From Acidobacteriota bacterium (GTDB taxonomy: Bacteria > Acidobacteriota > Terriglobia > Acidiferrales > UBA7541): DNA of 41,103 bases. Shown here one piece after another: positions 15,375 through 24,139 of the stretch. The first letter of the stretch is position 1, and every line of letters begins with the position of its first letter. The position numbers and the translations under genes are program-made. The stretch covers positions 1 to 41,103 of the forward strand of contig PLUM01000022.1 in the NCBI GenBank assembly GCA_003165465.1. Reading direction: 5' to 3'. A model generated the notes under the pieces. That model saw nothing but the letters and a program-made list of their open reading frames with translations. It had not been told where the DNA came from and ran no database searches.

Positions 15375-16003
15375 TTAACTTCCCGCAGGTCGCGAATGGT
15401 GGACATTGGCGCAGAGATACACGCGTAAACCTTCTTGCCGATTCGATAATGCATTCAGCCCCCGTTTCTTGAGTTCCCCATTCTCCAAAACGGGATATTT
15501 CGGCCGCGGAACCTTCGCAGGAAACTCGTTAAGTCCGGCTACTTTCAGGTTCACCTTCGTATTCGTTGCTTCGAAAATGGCTTTTGCGAAATCGTACCAG
15601 CTGCAGCTTCCTTCCGCTGTGGCGCGATACAAGCCGTAGTGATTCGTCCGGCTCAGAATCACAATTTGTTTGGCCAACGCCGCGGTTGAAGTCGGGCTGA
15701 CAATTTCATCATCCACCACTCGAAGTTCGTCGCGTTCGTCCGCCAGCTTGAGCATCAGCTCAACGAAATTTCTGCCGCCCTTGGCACGGCACGGACTCTT
15801 CCCGTACAAGGCCGAGGCCCGCACTATGAAGTATTTCTCCGGATCTCCCTGAAGGAATGCTGCTCCCGCAAGCTTGGTATTCCCATACACGTTGAGTGGC
15901 GCCGCACCATCCTCTTCCACGCACGGCTGCTTCTTTGCGCCATCAAACACATAGTCCGTACTCACGTGCATTAGCTTTGCATCCAGCTCCCGCGCAACGA
16001 TCG
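15375..16003 (-). pseudogene. rfbD: rfbD (dTDP-4-dehydrorhamnose reductase) 5'-truncated
   Basis: The C-terminal two-thirds of RmlD are recognisable: LMHVSTDYVFDG with the catalytic-type Thr-Asp-Tyr, PLNVYGNTKLAGA with the Tyr-x3-Lys pair, FIVRASALYG, GRNFVELML and VVDDEIVSPTST. The N-terminal NAD(P)-binding glycine motif (roughly the first 85-90 residues) is missing, because the sequence joins directly to a broken rfbC at about 16003. It lacks a start of its own, so a functional reductase is unlikely. An open frame continues past the junction to 16394, but that part is rfbC read in the wrong frame. Confidence 0.85.
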
Positions 16004-16401
16004 CTTGTATTGCACCTCCACGTCGTCCGTCAGCGCGCAGGAACCCCGCACAAAACTTGCCGGTGCCCACACCTGCCTCCGGTTCTCCGCCATCGCTTCG
16101 ATCCCCACCCATTTCCCCAGCGTCGGCGACCCCAGCCGCAGATCCACAGCCATTAGGAATGACGCCCCGCGCGTCACTCGCATCAACTTCCCCATGGGCG
16201 GCTCCCACTGGAAATGCAGCCCACGTACCACTCCCTTCTTCGAATACGAGTGGTTGTCCTGCGCGAAGCTCCCCGGCAACCCCAGCTCTGGAAACTGATC
16301 TTCCCGGTACGTCTCCATGAAATATCCCCTGTCGTCCCCAACACCTTCGGCACCAACACCACCACTTCCTCCAAATGACGCGACTCCACCTCAAACGCCA
16401 T
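16004..16401 (-). pseudogene. rfbC: rfbC (dTDP-4-dehydrorhamnose 3,5-epimerase) frameshifted and truncated
   Basis: ATG 16401 has AGGAG seven bases upstream and begins MAFEVESRHLEEVVVLVPKV. At the run of four Gs (plus-strand C's 16336-16339) one base appears to be missing: restoring it joins this start in frame to METYREDQFPELGLPGSF, KKGVVRGLHFQWEPP, GSPTLGKWVGIEA and ALTDDVEVQYK, all RmlC. The match ends at VQYK (16004), where rfbD sequence begins. Thus the epimerase has both a frameshift and a lost C-terminus. A sequencing error could explain the frameshift but not the fusion. Confidence 0.85.
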
Positions 16402-16698
16402 GTCCGTTCTCCTCTCCTGCTCCAATTTGTGCTTTGGATTTTCTGCTAGAAACTTTTGCGACTGCTCATACACCCGAAATGCATTCATCCGCCGCTTCAA
16501 CGACAGTGGCAGAAACCTCTCATTTAGCCCAAGAAACATTCCCGCCGACTTTGCCAGATCCTGGCATAGCGATACCCAGGCTTTCCGGCTGTTCCCATTT
16601 CCGTCGATCCGCACAATTTTTCGACGTAACAGTTTCCACGCATCACGCAGCATCGACCCGCGAGTTCTTTCATTCCAGATCTCCAGCCATCGCAACAT
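16402..16698 (-). pseudogene. Open-frame remnant upstream of rfbC, unrecognised
   Basis: A basic, helical stretch of about 99 residues runs in frame into the rfbC start (LKRRMNAFRVYEQSQKFLAE, then NPKHKLEQERR). It looks like the C-terminal part of an EPS-locus protein, perhaps a glycosyltransferase, but I cannot name the family. It has no start of its own and follows directly on the membrane-protein fragment. Confidence 0.4.
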
Positions 16699-16910
16699 AT
16701 ACGGTTCAGGCCCAAACGTTCAATGATATATCCCCGTAGTAAAGTTATAGGTATCTTAAATAGAAGATAGGACCGCACCTCAACTTCCGTGTAGGCAAAT
16801 AGTGGCGTCCTAAAGCGGATGAAAGCGGCGATAGCAAATGACAGGCCGGGGATTAAAAGGAATCCTACTGTTAGCCAGAACTGCGCCAGATTGGCGGAAC
16901 GTCTAGTCAT
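16698..16910 (-). pseudogene. N-terminal fragment of a membrane protein (possibly sugar transferase)
   Basis: The frame starting at 16910 gives about 70 sensible residues with two hydrophobic helices (FWLTVGFLLIPGLSFAIAAF; LLFKIPITLLRGYI) and FRTPLFAYTEVEVRSY between them, like the N-terminus of a polyprenyl glycosylphosphotransferase. After IERLGLNRI the frame degenerates into a Cys/Arg-rich shadow. I read it as the surviving start of a gene whose remainder was deleted. Confidence 0.45.
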
Positions 16911-16926
16911 TGATGGCTCCGCTTCC

Positions 16927-16943
16927 CGGTAAATGACTTACCG
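16927..16943. promoter_or_regulatory. Perfect hairpin ahead of the pseudogene block
   Basis: CGGTAA-ATGAC-TTACCG has six-base arms and a five-base loop. It lies 17 bases before the 16910 start codon on the minus strand, in the 223-base gap after gmhA. No T-run follows in either direction, so an operator or RNA stem is more likely than a terminator. Confidence 0.3.
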
Positions 16944-17133
16944 ATTGCGGCGAAGGGCAGCTCAGTGCCCCTGAAATTTCCTTGGAACAAGGGACCAGGA
17001 TAATTTGTAGAGAAGAATGATTACGAAATCAAAATTCAAAAGAAGACATGCACCAATTTCCAAACTCTTTCACTGGTCCGTTCAAAATCCGGCCTGGGAA
17101 CAAAAGGAAAGACCAAATTACCTTAAACGATCC

Positions 17134-17784
17134 CTACCTCATCCCACCCGGCTCCGTGACTGCGTTCCGTGCCAATCCCGACGCTGAAGCATCGGGAAAC
17201 AGCCCCGCCTCAACGATTTCGCAAAGGATGTGCCCAACCAGTATATGTGCTTTCTGGATGCGCGGCGTTCGAAGGGATGGTATGCAAATAGAATGATCTG
17301 CGCATAATGCCAGCTCTCTGCCACGCGGGCCCGTCATGCCCACCGTGATGACCCCTGCTTTTCTTGCCGTCCGAATCCCGCTAACAACATTTGGAGAACT
17401 CCCGCTCGTCGAGATGCCTATCGCAACGTCTCCCGGCATACCCAGCGCTTCCAACTGGCGCGCGAATACCGACTCATAAGAATAATCATTGCTGATGGCG
17501 GTCAGGACGGACGTGTCCGTCGTCAGCGCAATTGCAGGCAAAGAACGCCGCTCGCGGTCAAATCTTCCCACTAACTCCGCAGCCAGGTGTTGAGCGTCTG
17601 CGGCGCTACCCCCATTCCCAAAAAGGAGGACCTTTTTCCCGCTCCCTAGCGCACGGATCAATTCTTCTCCCACCTTAGCCGCCATAGCGATCAGCTCTAG
17701 GTCGTTAAGAAGAGCCTGCTTCAGCAAGAGGCTCTCCCGAACGTTTTCGATAAATACGTCACTCGGCGTTTGTGAAGCGTTCAT
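17134..17784 (-). CDS. gmhA: Phosphoheptose (sedoheptulose-7-P) isomerase
   Basis: SIS-fold isomerase of 216 residues that converts sedoheptulose 7-phosphate to D-glycero-D-manno-heptose 7-phosphate, the first step of heptose synthesis. Visible motifs are KKVLLFGNGGSAADAQHLAAEL (in part), GRFDRERRSLPAIAL, ISNDYSYESVFARQ, ISTSGSSPNV and the C-terminal HILVGHILCEIVE, with the His/Glu positions that hold zinc in the family. GGAG stands before ATG 17784. The start overlaps the stop codon of the upstream GT9 gene by four bases (ATGA), so the two are coupled. It is the last intact gene of the main EPS transcript. Confidence 0.93.
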   Translation of the reverse strand: MNASQTPSDVFIENVRESLLLKQALLNDLELIAMAAKVGEELIRALGSGKKVLLFGNGGSAADAQHLAAELVGRFDRERRSLPAIALTTDTSVLTAISNDYSYESVFARQLEALGMPGDVAIGISTSGSSPNVVSGIRTARKAGVITVGMTGPRGRELALCADHSICIPSLRTPRIQKAHILVGHILCEIVEAGLFPDASASGLARNAVTEPGGMR

Positions 17785-18905
17785 TCACTCTCTCCCATCA
17801 GCAATTGTGCCGACTCCTTCTCCAGAATGGCGCGACACGCACCGCGCACAACCTCGTAGCCGATGCATTCCATGCAGGCCGGCGGCTGAGGCAGGTATTC
17901 CCATCCCAGATTGAGATACCCGCTCCCGGATGCCGGCGAATCCACCACGATTGCCCTCTCGCTGACCGGTCCCCATCTCTTGGAAGACGTCGGCCCATGC
18001 AGGGCGACAAGGGGCGCACCCAAGGCCGCAGCCATGTGCATTACCCCTGTATCCACGGACACGACAAGCCGGGAATGCTCCAGCGTCGCCGCGGTTTCCT
18101 GAAGACTCGCGCCGGCCGCGTTCCTCACAAGCCCGCGAGCGCGGGGCTGCAGGCGATGGATGATCTCCTCATTGCTGCCGTAGTCGGGGTGCGCTCCGGT
18201 CAGCACGACTTGCAGTCCCCAACCGGCAAACTCCTCGATGAGCTGGAGCCATCTCTCACTGGGCCACTGTTTTAATTCTTTCCGCATTCCTCCCGGCCAC
18301 AGATGGAAGACGGCGTAATTCTCCGCCGATGGAAGCCCCGTTGGCGGTCTCCGCAGAAAAGGCTCGCTACCAGTCGTCACTCCAAGGGCTCCCACCAGCC
18401 GGCGAAAATTCTCAATCTCGTGCGCATCGGAGGAATGCTCCACACTCAAATCGTAGCCGTAGTGCCTATGCTGACCTTGCGTCCGGAATCCTACCGTATA
18501 CGATGCCTTCGAAAACAGCGTGAACAGCGCCTCAAGTCGCGGCCATTGGCCGAAATCGAGCATGAGGTCAACAGGAACCGCTCGAACCGCTCGTATTCCT
18601 GCCAAGGGGTTTACAATGGGTACCGACACAACCTTGTCAATCCCGTCCAGCATGCCGGCAATCTCGAAATTGCTTGGCCCCGCAAAGAAAATCAATGACG
18701 CTTGCGGAAACGCTTTGCGCAGATCGGCGACGACTCCACTGATCAGCACGGTATCTCCTATCGCCACCAACCTGAGCAAACCTATCCTGTCAAGCTTCGA
18801 CGGCAGCTTTCGCTTCCGTTTCATCCACCCCAGAACCGCGACTGCGGGAATCCCCACGTAGCGGTCCAGAAAGTGCAATGCAGGGTTCCCTCTCGTTTTA
18901 ATCAT
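17781..18905 (-). CDS. Glycosyltransferase family 9 (heptosyltransferase-like)
   Basis: GT9 protein of 374 residues, the family of ADP-heptose:LPS heptosyltransferases WaaC/WaaF. It has the N-terminal IGLLRLVAIGDTVLISGVV segment, the central HLWPGGMRKELKQWP with W-P-x-E-R-W following, GLQVVLTGAHPDY, and the donor-site SVDTGVMHMAAALGAPLVALHGPTS (in parts). It lies between hldA and gmhA, so ADP-heptose or a related heptose is the likely donor. I chose ATG 18905; a frame open to 18962 adds a His/Asn-rich leader of doubtful value. The ribosome site is weak. Acceptor is unknown: EPS repeat unit or LPS core. Confidence 0.85.
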   Translation of the reverse strand: MIKTRGNPALHFLDRYVGIPAVAVLGWMKRKRKLPSKLDRIGLLRLVAIGDTVLISGVVADLRKAFPQASLIFFAGPSNFEIAGMLDGIDKVVSVPIVNPLAGIRAVRAVPVDLMLDFGQWPRLEALFTLFSKASYTVGFRTQGQHRHYGYDLSVEHSSDAHEIENFRRLVGALGVTTGSEPFLRRPPTGLPSAENYAVFHLWPGGMRKELKQWPSERWLQLIEEFAGWGLQVVLTGAHPDYGSNEEIIHRLQPRARGLVRNAAGASLQETAATLEHSRLVVSVDTGVMHMAAALGAPLVALHGPTSSKRWGPVSERAIVVDSPASGSGYLNLGWEYLPQPPACMECIGYEVVRGACRAILEKESAQLLMGESE

Positions 18906-19010
18906 GCTGATATTCTTGTGCCTGTTGTTGTGTGACGAAGTTGTGTGACGATGCGGGTTCAAATCGATATTTGAAGTTCCGAGATTCTCTCTTCTATTAC
19001 GCGGCCAAAC

Positions 19011-20066
19011 CTACCTTCCGACCACCGAGCGCAGCATTCCTGGCACCTCGCGCGTCCCGAGCGCTTCCGATTCGCTTTCTACCACATGCTCCAGGATTTC
19101 CTTCGCAGTCACGACCGCCGTGCCGTGCTTGCCCACGACCACCCCCGCCGCAACATTTGCCAGATGAGCCGCCGCTTCGCGCGTTGCGCCCGCGGCTATG
19201 CCCGCCGCGAAGGCCGCAAGCGCCGTGTCGCCCGCGCCGGTTACGTCGTAAATTTTCCGCGCCACGGTAGGGATATCCACGCGGCGCAGCCTGCTCTCCC
19301 CCGGCTCGAACAGAGTCATTCCATCGCTCCCGCGCGTTACCAGCAAGGCCTCCAATCCAAGGCGCCTGGTCAAGCACCCCGCCGAACCCGTCAGCCAGGC
19401 ATCGCCATCCACGGCTGTCCCCACGAGACGCGATAATTCCTTCAAATTTGGCATCAATATGCTGGCTCCTTCGTATTTCCGAGCCTCCGTATCCTTTGGC
19501 GCGACGATCACGGGCACGTTTCGTTCGCGCCCCGCCTCAAACGCCGCTTTCAGCACCCTGGCCGTCAGCACGCCCTTCAAATAATCCGAACACAAAATCA
19601 CTTGCGCATTCGCCGCCTTCTCGCGCACTTGCCGGATAATTTCTTCCTCGACCTGCCCGCTCACCTCTTGCGTCGTTTCCTCGTCCGCGCGGAACACTTG
19701 CTGCCCATGCTCCAGTGAAACGTACCGCACCTTCCGCGTGGACACGCGGCGCGCGTCCCTCACCACTCCATTCCCCTTCACTCCCAGTTCGCCCAGCACG
19801 TCCAGAATCCGTTCGCCCGTGCCATCCTCGCCCAGCACTCCCACGACCGTCACGTTCACATGCAGGCTGCGCAGGTTTCTCACCACATTTCCCGCGCCGC
19901 CCAACGTCGCGTCCCGCCCCACCACGTTTAGGATCGGCACCGGCGCCTCCGGCGAGATCCGCTCGACATGCCCGCGCCGGTACTCGTCCAGCATCAGGTC
20001 GCCCACCACCAGCACGCGGCATTCAGGGAGGATTCTTATCAATCGAACTGCGTCTTGTCCCGTCAC
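19011..20066 (-). CDS. hldA: D-glycero-beta-D-manno-heptose-7-phosphate kinase (HldA/RfaE1)
   Basis: PfkB-type sugar kinase of 351 residues. It shows VLVVGDLMLDEYRRGHVERISPEAP, GGAGNVVRNL, the DYLKGVL segment and the ATP/anion-hole motif DVTGAGDTALAAFAAG, where the Asp is the catalytic base. This matches the kinase half of E. coli HldE; the C-terminal adenylyltransferase half is absent and no separate hldC is in view. The start is most likely GTG 20066, overlapping the previous gene's stop (GTGA) with GGAG eight bases upstream. The frame is open to 20147, but that extension lies inside the GT4 gene. It supplies heptose-1,7-bisphosphate after GmhA. Confidence 0.9.
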   Translation of the reverse strand: MTGQDAVRLIRILPECRVLVVGDLMLDEYRRGHVERISPEAPVPILNVVGRDATLGGAGNVVRNLRSLHVNVTVVGVLGEDGTGERILDVLGELGVKGNGVVRDARRVSTRKVRYVSLEHGQQVFRADEETTQEVSGQVEEEIIRQVREKAANAQVILCSDYLKGVLTARVLKAAFEAGRERNVPVIVAPKDTEARKYEGASILMPNLKELSRLVGTAVDGDAWLTGSAGCLTRRLGLEALLVTRGSDGMTLFEPGESRLRRVDIPTVARKIYDVTGAGDTALAAFAAGIAAGATREAAAHLANVAAGVVVGKHGTAVVTAKEILEHVVESESEALGTREVPGMLRSVVGR

Positions 20067-21193
20067 AGTATCCGCTCCGCTACTTTGCAACTCGTCCCTA
20101 GCACGTACTGATACAGTTCCACGTGCTTCCGTGTGGATTCTTCCCACGAAAATCGCTTTGCTCGTTCCAGGCCCTTCGTCGCCAGGTCCTGCTGCAACTC
20201 CCTTGAGCCCAAGACCCGTTCCATCGCTCTCGCAAGCTCTTCCGGGTCCCCGGGGTCAAAATAGACAACTGCATCGCCTCCCACTTCCGGCAGCGAAGTT
20301 ACTTGCGAGCAAATCACAGGCGTCCCGCAAGCCATTGCTTCCACAACCGGCAGCCCAAATCCCTCAATTCTCGACGGCATCATGAGCAGGTCGGCAGCCG
20401 CATAAACCTTCGGCAAAAGTCCTCGCCCCACATGGGATACAAAGGTGGTTCTCTCTTCGATCTTCAGTCGCGCACATTCTTCGACCAGCGAGCCTTTCCA
20501 CTTAACGTCGTCCCCGAGAATCAACAGCCTGTGCGGAATGTCGCATCGTCTCCGCAACATCGCAAATGCCTTCAACAGGCTGGAAACGTTTTTGTAAGGT
20601 TTCAGGCTTCCCACATACAAAACATAAGGCTCTTGAATTCCAAGCCCCGCGGAAACCGCCCCGAATGCTTCTTCGCGGCCCATCGGACGGAACTCCTCGT
20701 TTATGCCGCAGTAAATCACGGTCACTTTCGAAGACGGAACTCCGAGCCGTTCAACGATCTGCGTTTTCGAATACTCCGATATCGTGACGATGTGATCCGC
20801 CTTGCGGGCAACCAGATTCAGCATGGGTCTCGCGTAAACCCACGACTTGAGGCTCCGCCGATACGCCGGGTCCATGATATGGATCAAATCCAGGATGGAT
20901 ACAAGCATCGGGCCCCGGTGTAGGAGTGGCGCGTTGTAGTGCGGTACGTGCAGCAAATCGCAGCCCTTCGCCGCCCGCGGAACCGCCCACTGTTCCCGCG
21001 CCGTATAAATTGGAATTTCCACCACGGTCGCCCGTGAACACCACTGCTTCACCTCTTCCCGGTGCCGTTCCCGAGTGATTGCATGTACTTCAAATCCGTT
21101 TCCATGCTTCCACAAACCTTCCAGAAGATGACGCGTGTACGTGCCAATCCCGCCCTCCAGCCAGCGAGCGTCAATTGTAAGATTGCTCTTCAT
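20063..21193 (-). CDS. Glycosyltransferase family 4
   Basis: GT-B fold retaining glycosyltransferase of 376 residues. N-terminal [21 protein letters not shown] is the acceptor-side glycine loop; the C-terminal donor domain has [21 protein letters not shown] and the family signature [19 protein letters not shown], containing the E-x7-E pair. It follows the MtfB/WbaZ style of mannosyl or rhamnosyl transferases, but donor specificity cannot be read off. ATG 21193 fits the first beta strand; an extension to 21307 is unlike the family. It overlaps hldA by four bases. Cytoplasmic, acting on lipid-linked intermediates. Confidence 0.88.
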   Translation of the reverse strand: MKSNLTIDARWLEGGIGTYTRHLLEGLWKHGNGFEVHAITRERHREEVKQWCSRATVVEIPIYTAREQWAVPRAAKGCDLLHVPHYNAPLLHRGPMLVSILDLIHIMDPAYRRSLKSWVYARPMLNLVARKADHIVTISEYSKTQIVERLGVPSSKVTVIYCGINEEFRPMGREEAFGAVSAGLGIQEPYVLYVGSLKPYKNVSSLLKAFAMLRRRCDIPHRLLILGDDVKWKGSLVEECARLKIEERTTFVSHVGRGLLPKVYAAADLLMMPSRIEGFGLPVVEAMACGTPVICSQVTSLPEVGGDAVVYFDPGDPEELARAMERVLGSRELQQDLATKGLERAKRFSWEESTRKHVELYQYVLGTSCKVAERIL

Positions 21194-21368
21194 CTTCGGG
21201 GCCCGGCTCGCTCCTCTTGTTCGCTTTGGCGCATCGTTCACAACTTTTCGCAATGCGCGAATAATGTGAATCCGCCCGCCTTCGGATTCAAGCGCAGCGC
21301 CCGGCAAAAGCTTTGGAGCCCTTCGTTCTCTAATTTTCTAAAAGTCTCCAAACGCCTCTTCGCAGGCC

Positions 21369-22526
21369 TTATCTACCGTAAGACTCCGCCCTTTTCACGC
21401 TATCCCCAACATTGCCCTCAAACGCATCCAGCAACTGTTTGACAGAGTCTTCCCACCGAAATTTCTCCGCTTGGCAAATTCCCGCGATGCGCAGCGATCG
21501 ACGCAGACTGCCATCCAATGAAAGTCTTGCTATCGCGGCAGCAAATCCTTCGGCGTCCGTCGGAGGCACAAGAATAGCCGCATCTCCAAGGACCTCGGGC
21601 ATACACTTGGCGTCTGACGCAACCGCTGGCGTCCCACAAGCCATGGCTTCGAGCGGGGGGAGTCCGAACCCCTCATAGAGGGAGGGGAACAGAAATACTT
21701 GCGAACCCGCATAAAAAAGTGGCAAATCTTCGTCAGGCAGATATCCTAGAAAACGAATCTCATTCTCCGTGAGACCAGCCGATTCAATTTCTTGGAATAG
21801 CCGTGTGTTCTTCCAGCCTTTCCCGCCAGAGATCAAGAGGGGGCAGCCGATCTGACCTTTGTTCTTTAGAATACCCATCGCTCTAACGAGCAAGGTCAAG
21901 TTCTTGCGTGGTTCCACTGTCCCGACCGCCGCCATATATCGTGGTGAAACATTATATTTCCTGGATATGTATTCGGCCGCCTGGAGAGGGTCTCGCGGCT
22001 TGTACTGCTCAGAAATGCCGGGATAAACCAACTTAATTTTCTCAGCCGGCACGTCTAAGAACTGAATCAGGTCCTCTGCCGTCGATCTCGAAATCGCAAC
22101 GATAAGATCAGCGCGGCGGATCGCCTTCTCCGCAAAGATCCGATGGACGAAAAGGTTGTAGCGGGACATCGTTTCCGGAAAGTGCAGCCAAGCCAAATCG
22201 TAAACGGTGACCAGCTTGAGAACACTGGCCGGCACACTCCCCGGAAGACTCGCGCTACTCGACCAGAAGGCATCAAGCCTATCCCTTCGCACGAATTTTC
22301 CGCCTCGGCCCCACAACCAAAGGGTGCCGGGACATGCAGCAAACGCTCGATCAGTTTCACTATGAACCGAAATCCCTGGTAAATCCGCGTCGATTTCCTT
22401 GTTCGAATAGAGGAAATATTCGTGTTCGGGAGCCACCTGCGGCAGTTGCCGCACGAGCCCATACACATAGTTCCCAATTCCCGTCCGTTGGGCACGAAGT
22501 GGCCGAGCATCGATTCCTATTCGCAT
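21369..22526 (-). CDS. Glycosyltransferase family 4
   Basis: Retaining GT-B glycosyltransferase of 385 residues. MRIGIDARPLRAQRTGIGNYVYGL forms the N-terminal loop; the acceptor domain has YDLAWLHFPETMSRYN and AISRSTAEDLIQFL; the donor domain has AVGTVEPRKNLTLLVRAM and [21 protein letters not shown] with the Glu pair. It adds a sugar to the lipid-linked EPS repeat unit; mannose-type donors are common in this subgroup. The 152-base gap to wzy and 175-base gap to the next gene contain no further genes that I can support. Same strand and spacing as the rest of the EPS locus. Confidence 0.88.
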   Translation of the reverse strand: MRIGIDARPLRAQRTGIGNYVYGLVRQLPQVAPEHEYFLYSNKEIDADLPGISVHSETDRAFAACPGTLWLWGRGGKFVRRDRLDAFWSSSASLPGSVPASVLKLVTVYDLAWLHFPETMSRYNLFVHRIFAEKAIRRADLIVAISRSTAEDLIQFLDVPAEKIKLVYPGISEQYKPRDPLQAAEYISRKYNVSPRYMAAVGTVEPRKNLTLLVRAMGILKNKGQIGCPLLISGGKGWKNTRLFQEIESAGLTENEIRFLGYLPDEDLPLFYAGSQVFLFPSLYEGFGLPPLEAMACGTPAVASDAKCMPEVLGDAAILVPPTDAEGFAAAIARLSLDGSLRRSLRIAGICQAEKFRWEDSVKQLLDAFEGNVGDSVKRAESYGR

Positions 22527-22678
22527 TCCATGAAGGTGCCCCCTCTTGCACCGTAACGAACTCCGTGCGGGTCAGACTCATATCAATCAGCAACAATTGC
22601 AGATTGGCCTGAGAGATACTCGATCCGATCCCGCACAATCTTCCGATTCCGCGAGATTGACACACGCCCACCCGCGGC

Positions 22679-24139
22679 CTATGTCGCGACGACTCGCTCG
22701 CCACCTGGACCGTCTCTCCCCTTCAAGCCCGCACTGGCTAACAACAGCGCTAACAACATCCAGAACAACGTACTGAATTGAGGGCTTACTCGGAACAAGA
22801 AATCAACATTCCCATGCACAAGGACCGTCAGGATCGCGCCCAGAACTCCGAAGCCTAGTGCTCGATCCAAATCAGCGCGGGTTGAGCGTAACTGGCGTTG
22901 GGCGTCCCGTGTAGCACGATACATTAGTACAAAAAACGCAGCGAATCCGACAATCCCCGTCTCAGCGAGCAATTGGAGGTATAGATTGTGAACGTCAAAT
23001 ACATCAGCGGGTATAAATGAAATATAAGAACCATACGTTCCCACAAAGTTACCCCAACCTATTCCAATGATCGGCGACTGGACAAACAAGTTCCACGCCG
23101 TGTCCCATAGCATAAATCGAGTTGCTGTATCGTACCCAACAGACACCCCCACGTGGGATGGATTCAAGGTTTCGTGTGCGATGTAAAATCCGATGGCAGT
23201 CGCGCAGGCGCCGCCGAGAAGGAGCAACCTCATTCCCCAAACCCTCACGAAACAAAAAATCGCTAGGACAACCACGCAGGCGAAAGCGACTAGTCCTCCG
23301 ATGCTCTGCGTGGAAAGCATCGCAATAAACCCCAGTCCTACCGCCCATGCACCGAGCTTCTTCCATTTGCCCTTCCCAAGCACATAACAGGCCAGGGCGA
23401 ATGGGAGAACTAAATTCAAATAACCGGCGAGCGAATTCGAGTAGTTAAGAAATGAAGGCGCTCTCAATTCCCAGGGCGCAAAATCTTCTCCCGGAGAATT
23501 CAGGTAAACCCAGAGAGACGTATATCCACCAACGACCTCTTGGCAAATGGCGAATCCCGCCGTAACGATTGTAGAGTACAAAAGTACACGCAAGATCCTT
23601 TGCATGCGCTCCGCCGAATCGGTCCAACTCAGAATTAAAAAAAAGAAACCCATGTAGGAGACCATCTCGTACAGGCTACGCGCCGAACTGCGCGTCCACG
23701 CTCCTTTGAGCAAAAGTGCCGGGGCCAGAACCGCGCAGAGAAAGAGAAGTGCAGCACGCGTCACCGGAGAACGCAACAATCGTCTCGCGCCCACTTGTCC
23801 ACGCCAGAGCCGGCCGAAAAAGAATCCTGAAATCACGATGAAACGCATTGCCACCGGCACGTCGTGGATCGGCGCGTCGGTGTTTAGCACCCAGCCGAAA
23901 GGAATTATAAAAACTACGAATAGCAAAAACAACTCGCTCTCTGCGGCCGAAAGTGCAAAAACTATCAAGGCACCCACGACGGCAATACTCCAGTGGGCAG
24001 TGACGAATATCGCCGCTACTGCCGCCGCCGCTATCCCCAGCGAAAGCTGCGCCTTGAATCCTCCGAGTCCTTTTGGCAACTCGCTGGCTCCGCGAAAACT
24101 TGGATTACGATAGATGTCTGGTCGGGTGCCTTCAGCCAT
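22679..24139 (-). CDS. O-antigen ligase/polymerase family membrane protein (Wzy-like)
   Basis: Polytopic protein of 486 residues with about eleven or twelve predicted helices. The large periplasmic loop region carries the family features: SPGEDFAPWELRAPSFLNYSNSLAGYL, SVGYDTATRFMLWDTAWNLF and IGIGWGNFVGTYG followed by VHNLYLQLLAETGIVGF, the H-N-x-Y/x-L-x-E-x-G signature of Wzy_C proteins. In an EPS locus with Wzx and GumC the likely role is polymerisation of undecaprenyl-linked units rather than LPS ligation. It starts inside the upstream GT4 gene (eight-base overlap), so translation is coupled. Confidence 0.88.
   Translation of the reverse strand: MAEGTRPDIYRNPSFRGASELPKGLGGFKAQLSLGIAAAAVAAIFVTAHWSIAVVGALIVFALSAAESELFLLFVVFIIPFGWVLNTDAPIHDVPVAMRFIVISGFFFGRLWRGQVGARRLLRSPVTRAALLFLCAVLAPALLLKGAWTRSSARSLYEMVSYMGFFFLILSWTDSAERMQRILRVLLYSTIVTAGFAICQEVVGGYTSLWVYLNSPGEDFAPWELRAPSFLNYSNSLAGYLNLVLPFALACYVLGKGKWKKLGAWAVGLGFIAMLSTQSIGGLVAFACVVVLAIFCFVRVWGMRLLLLGGACATAIGFYIAHETLNPSHVGVSVGYDTATRFMLWDTAWNLFVQSPIIGIGWGNFVGTYGSYISFIPADVFDVHNLYLQLLAETGIVGFAAFFVLMYRATRDAQRQLRSTRADLDRALGFGVLGAILTVLVHGNVDFLFRVSPQFSTLFWMLLALLLASAGLKGRDGPGGERVVAT

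Noticed and set aside
16004-16394. N-terminal extension of the rfbD frame
   Set aside because: This part is rfbC in the wrong frame (Trp/Cys/Gly-rich), so it is not the start of a functional reductase.
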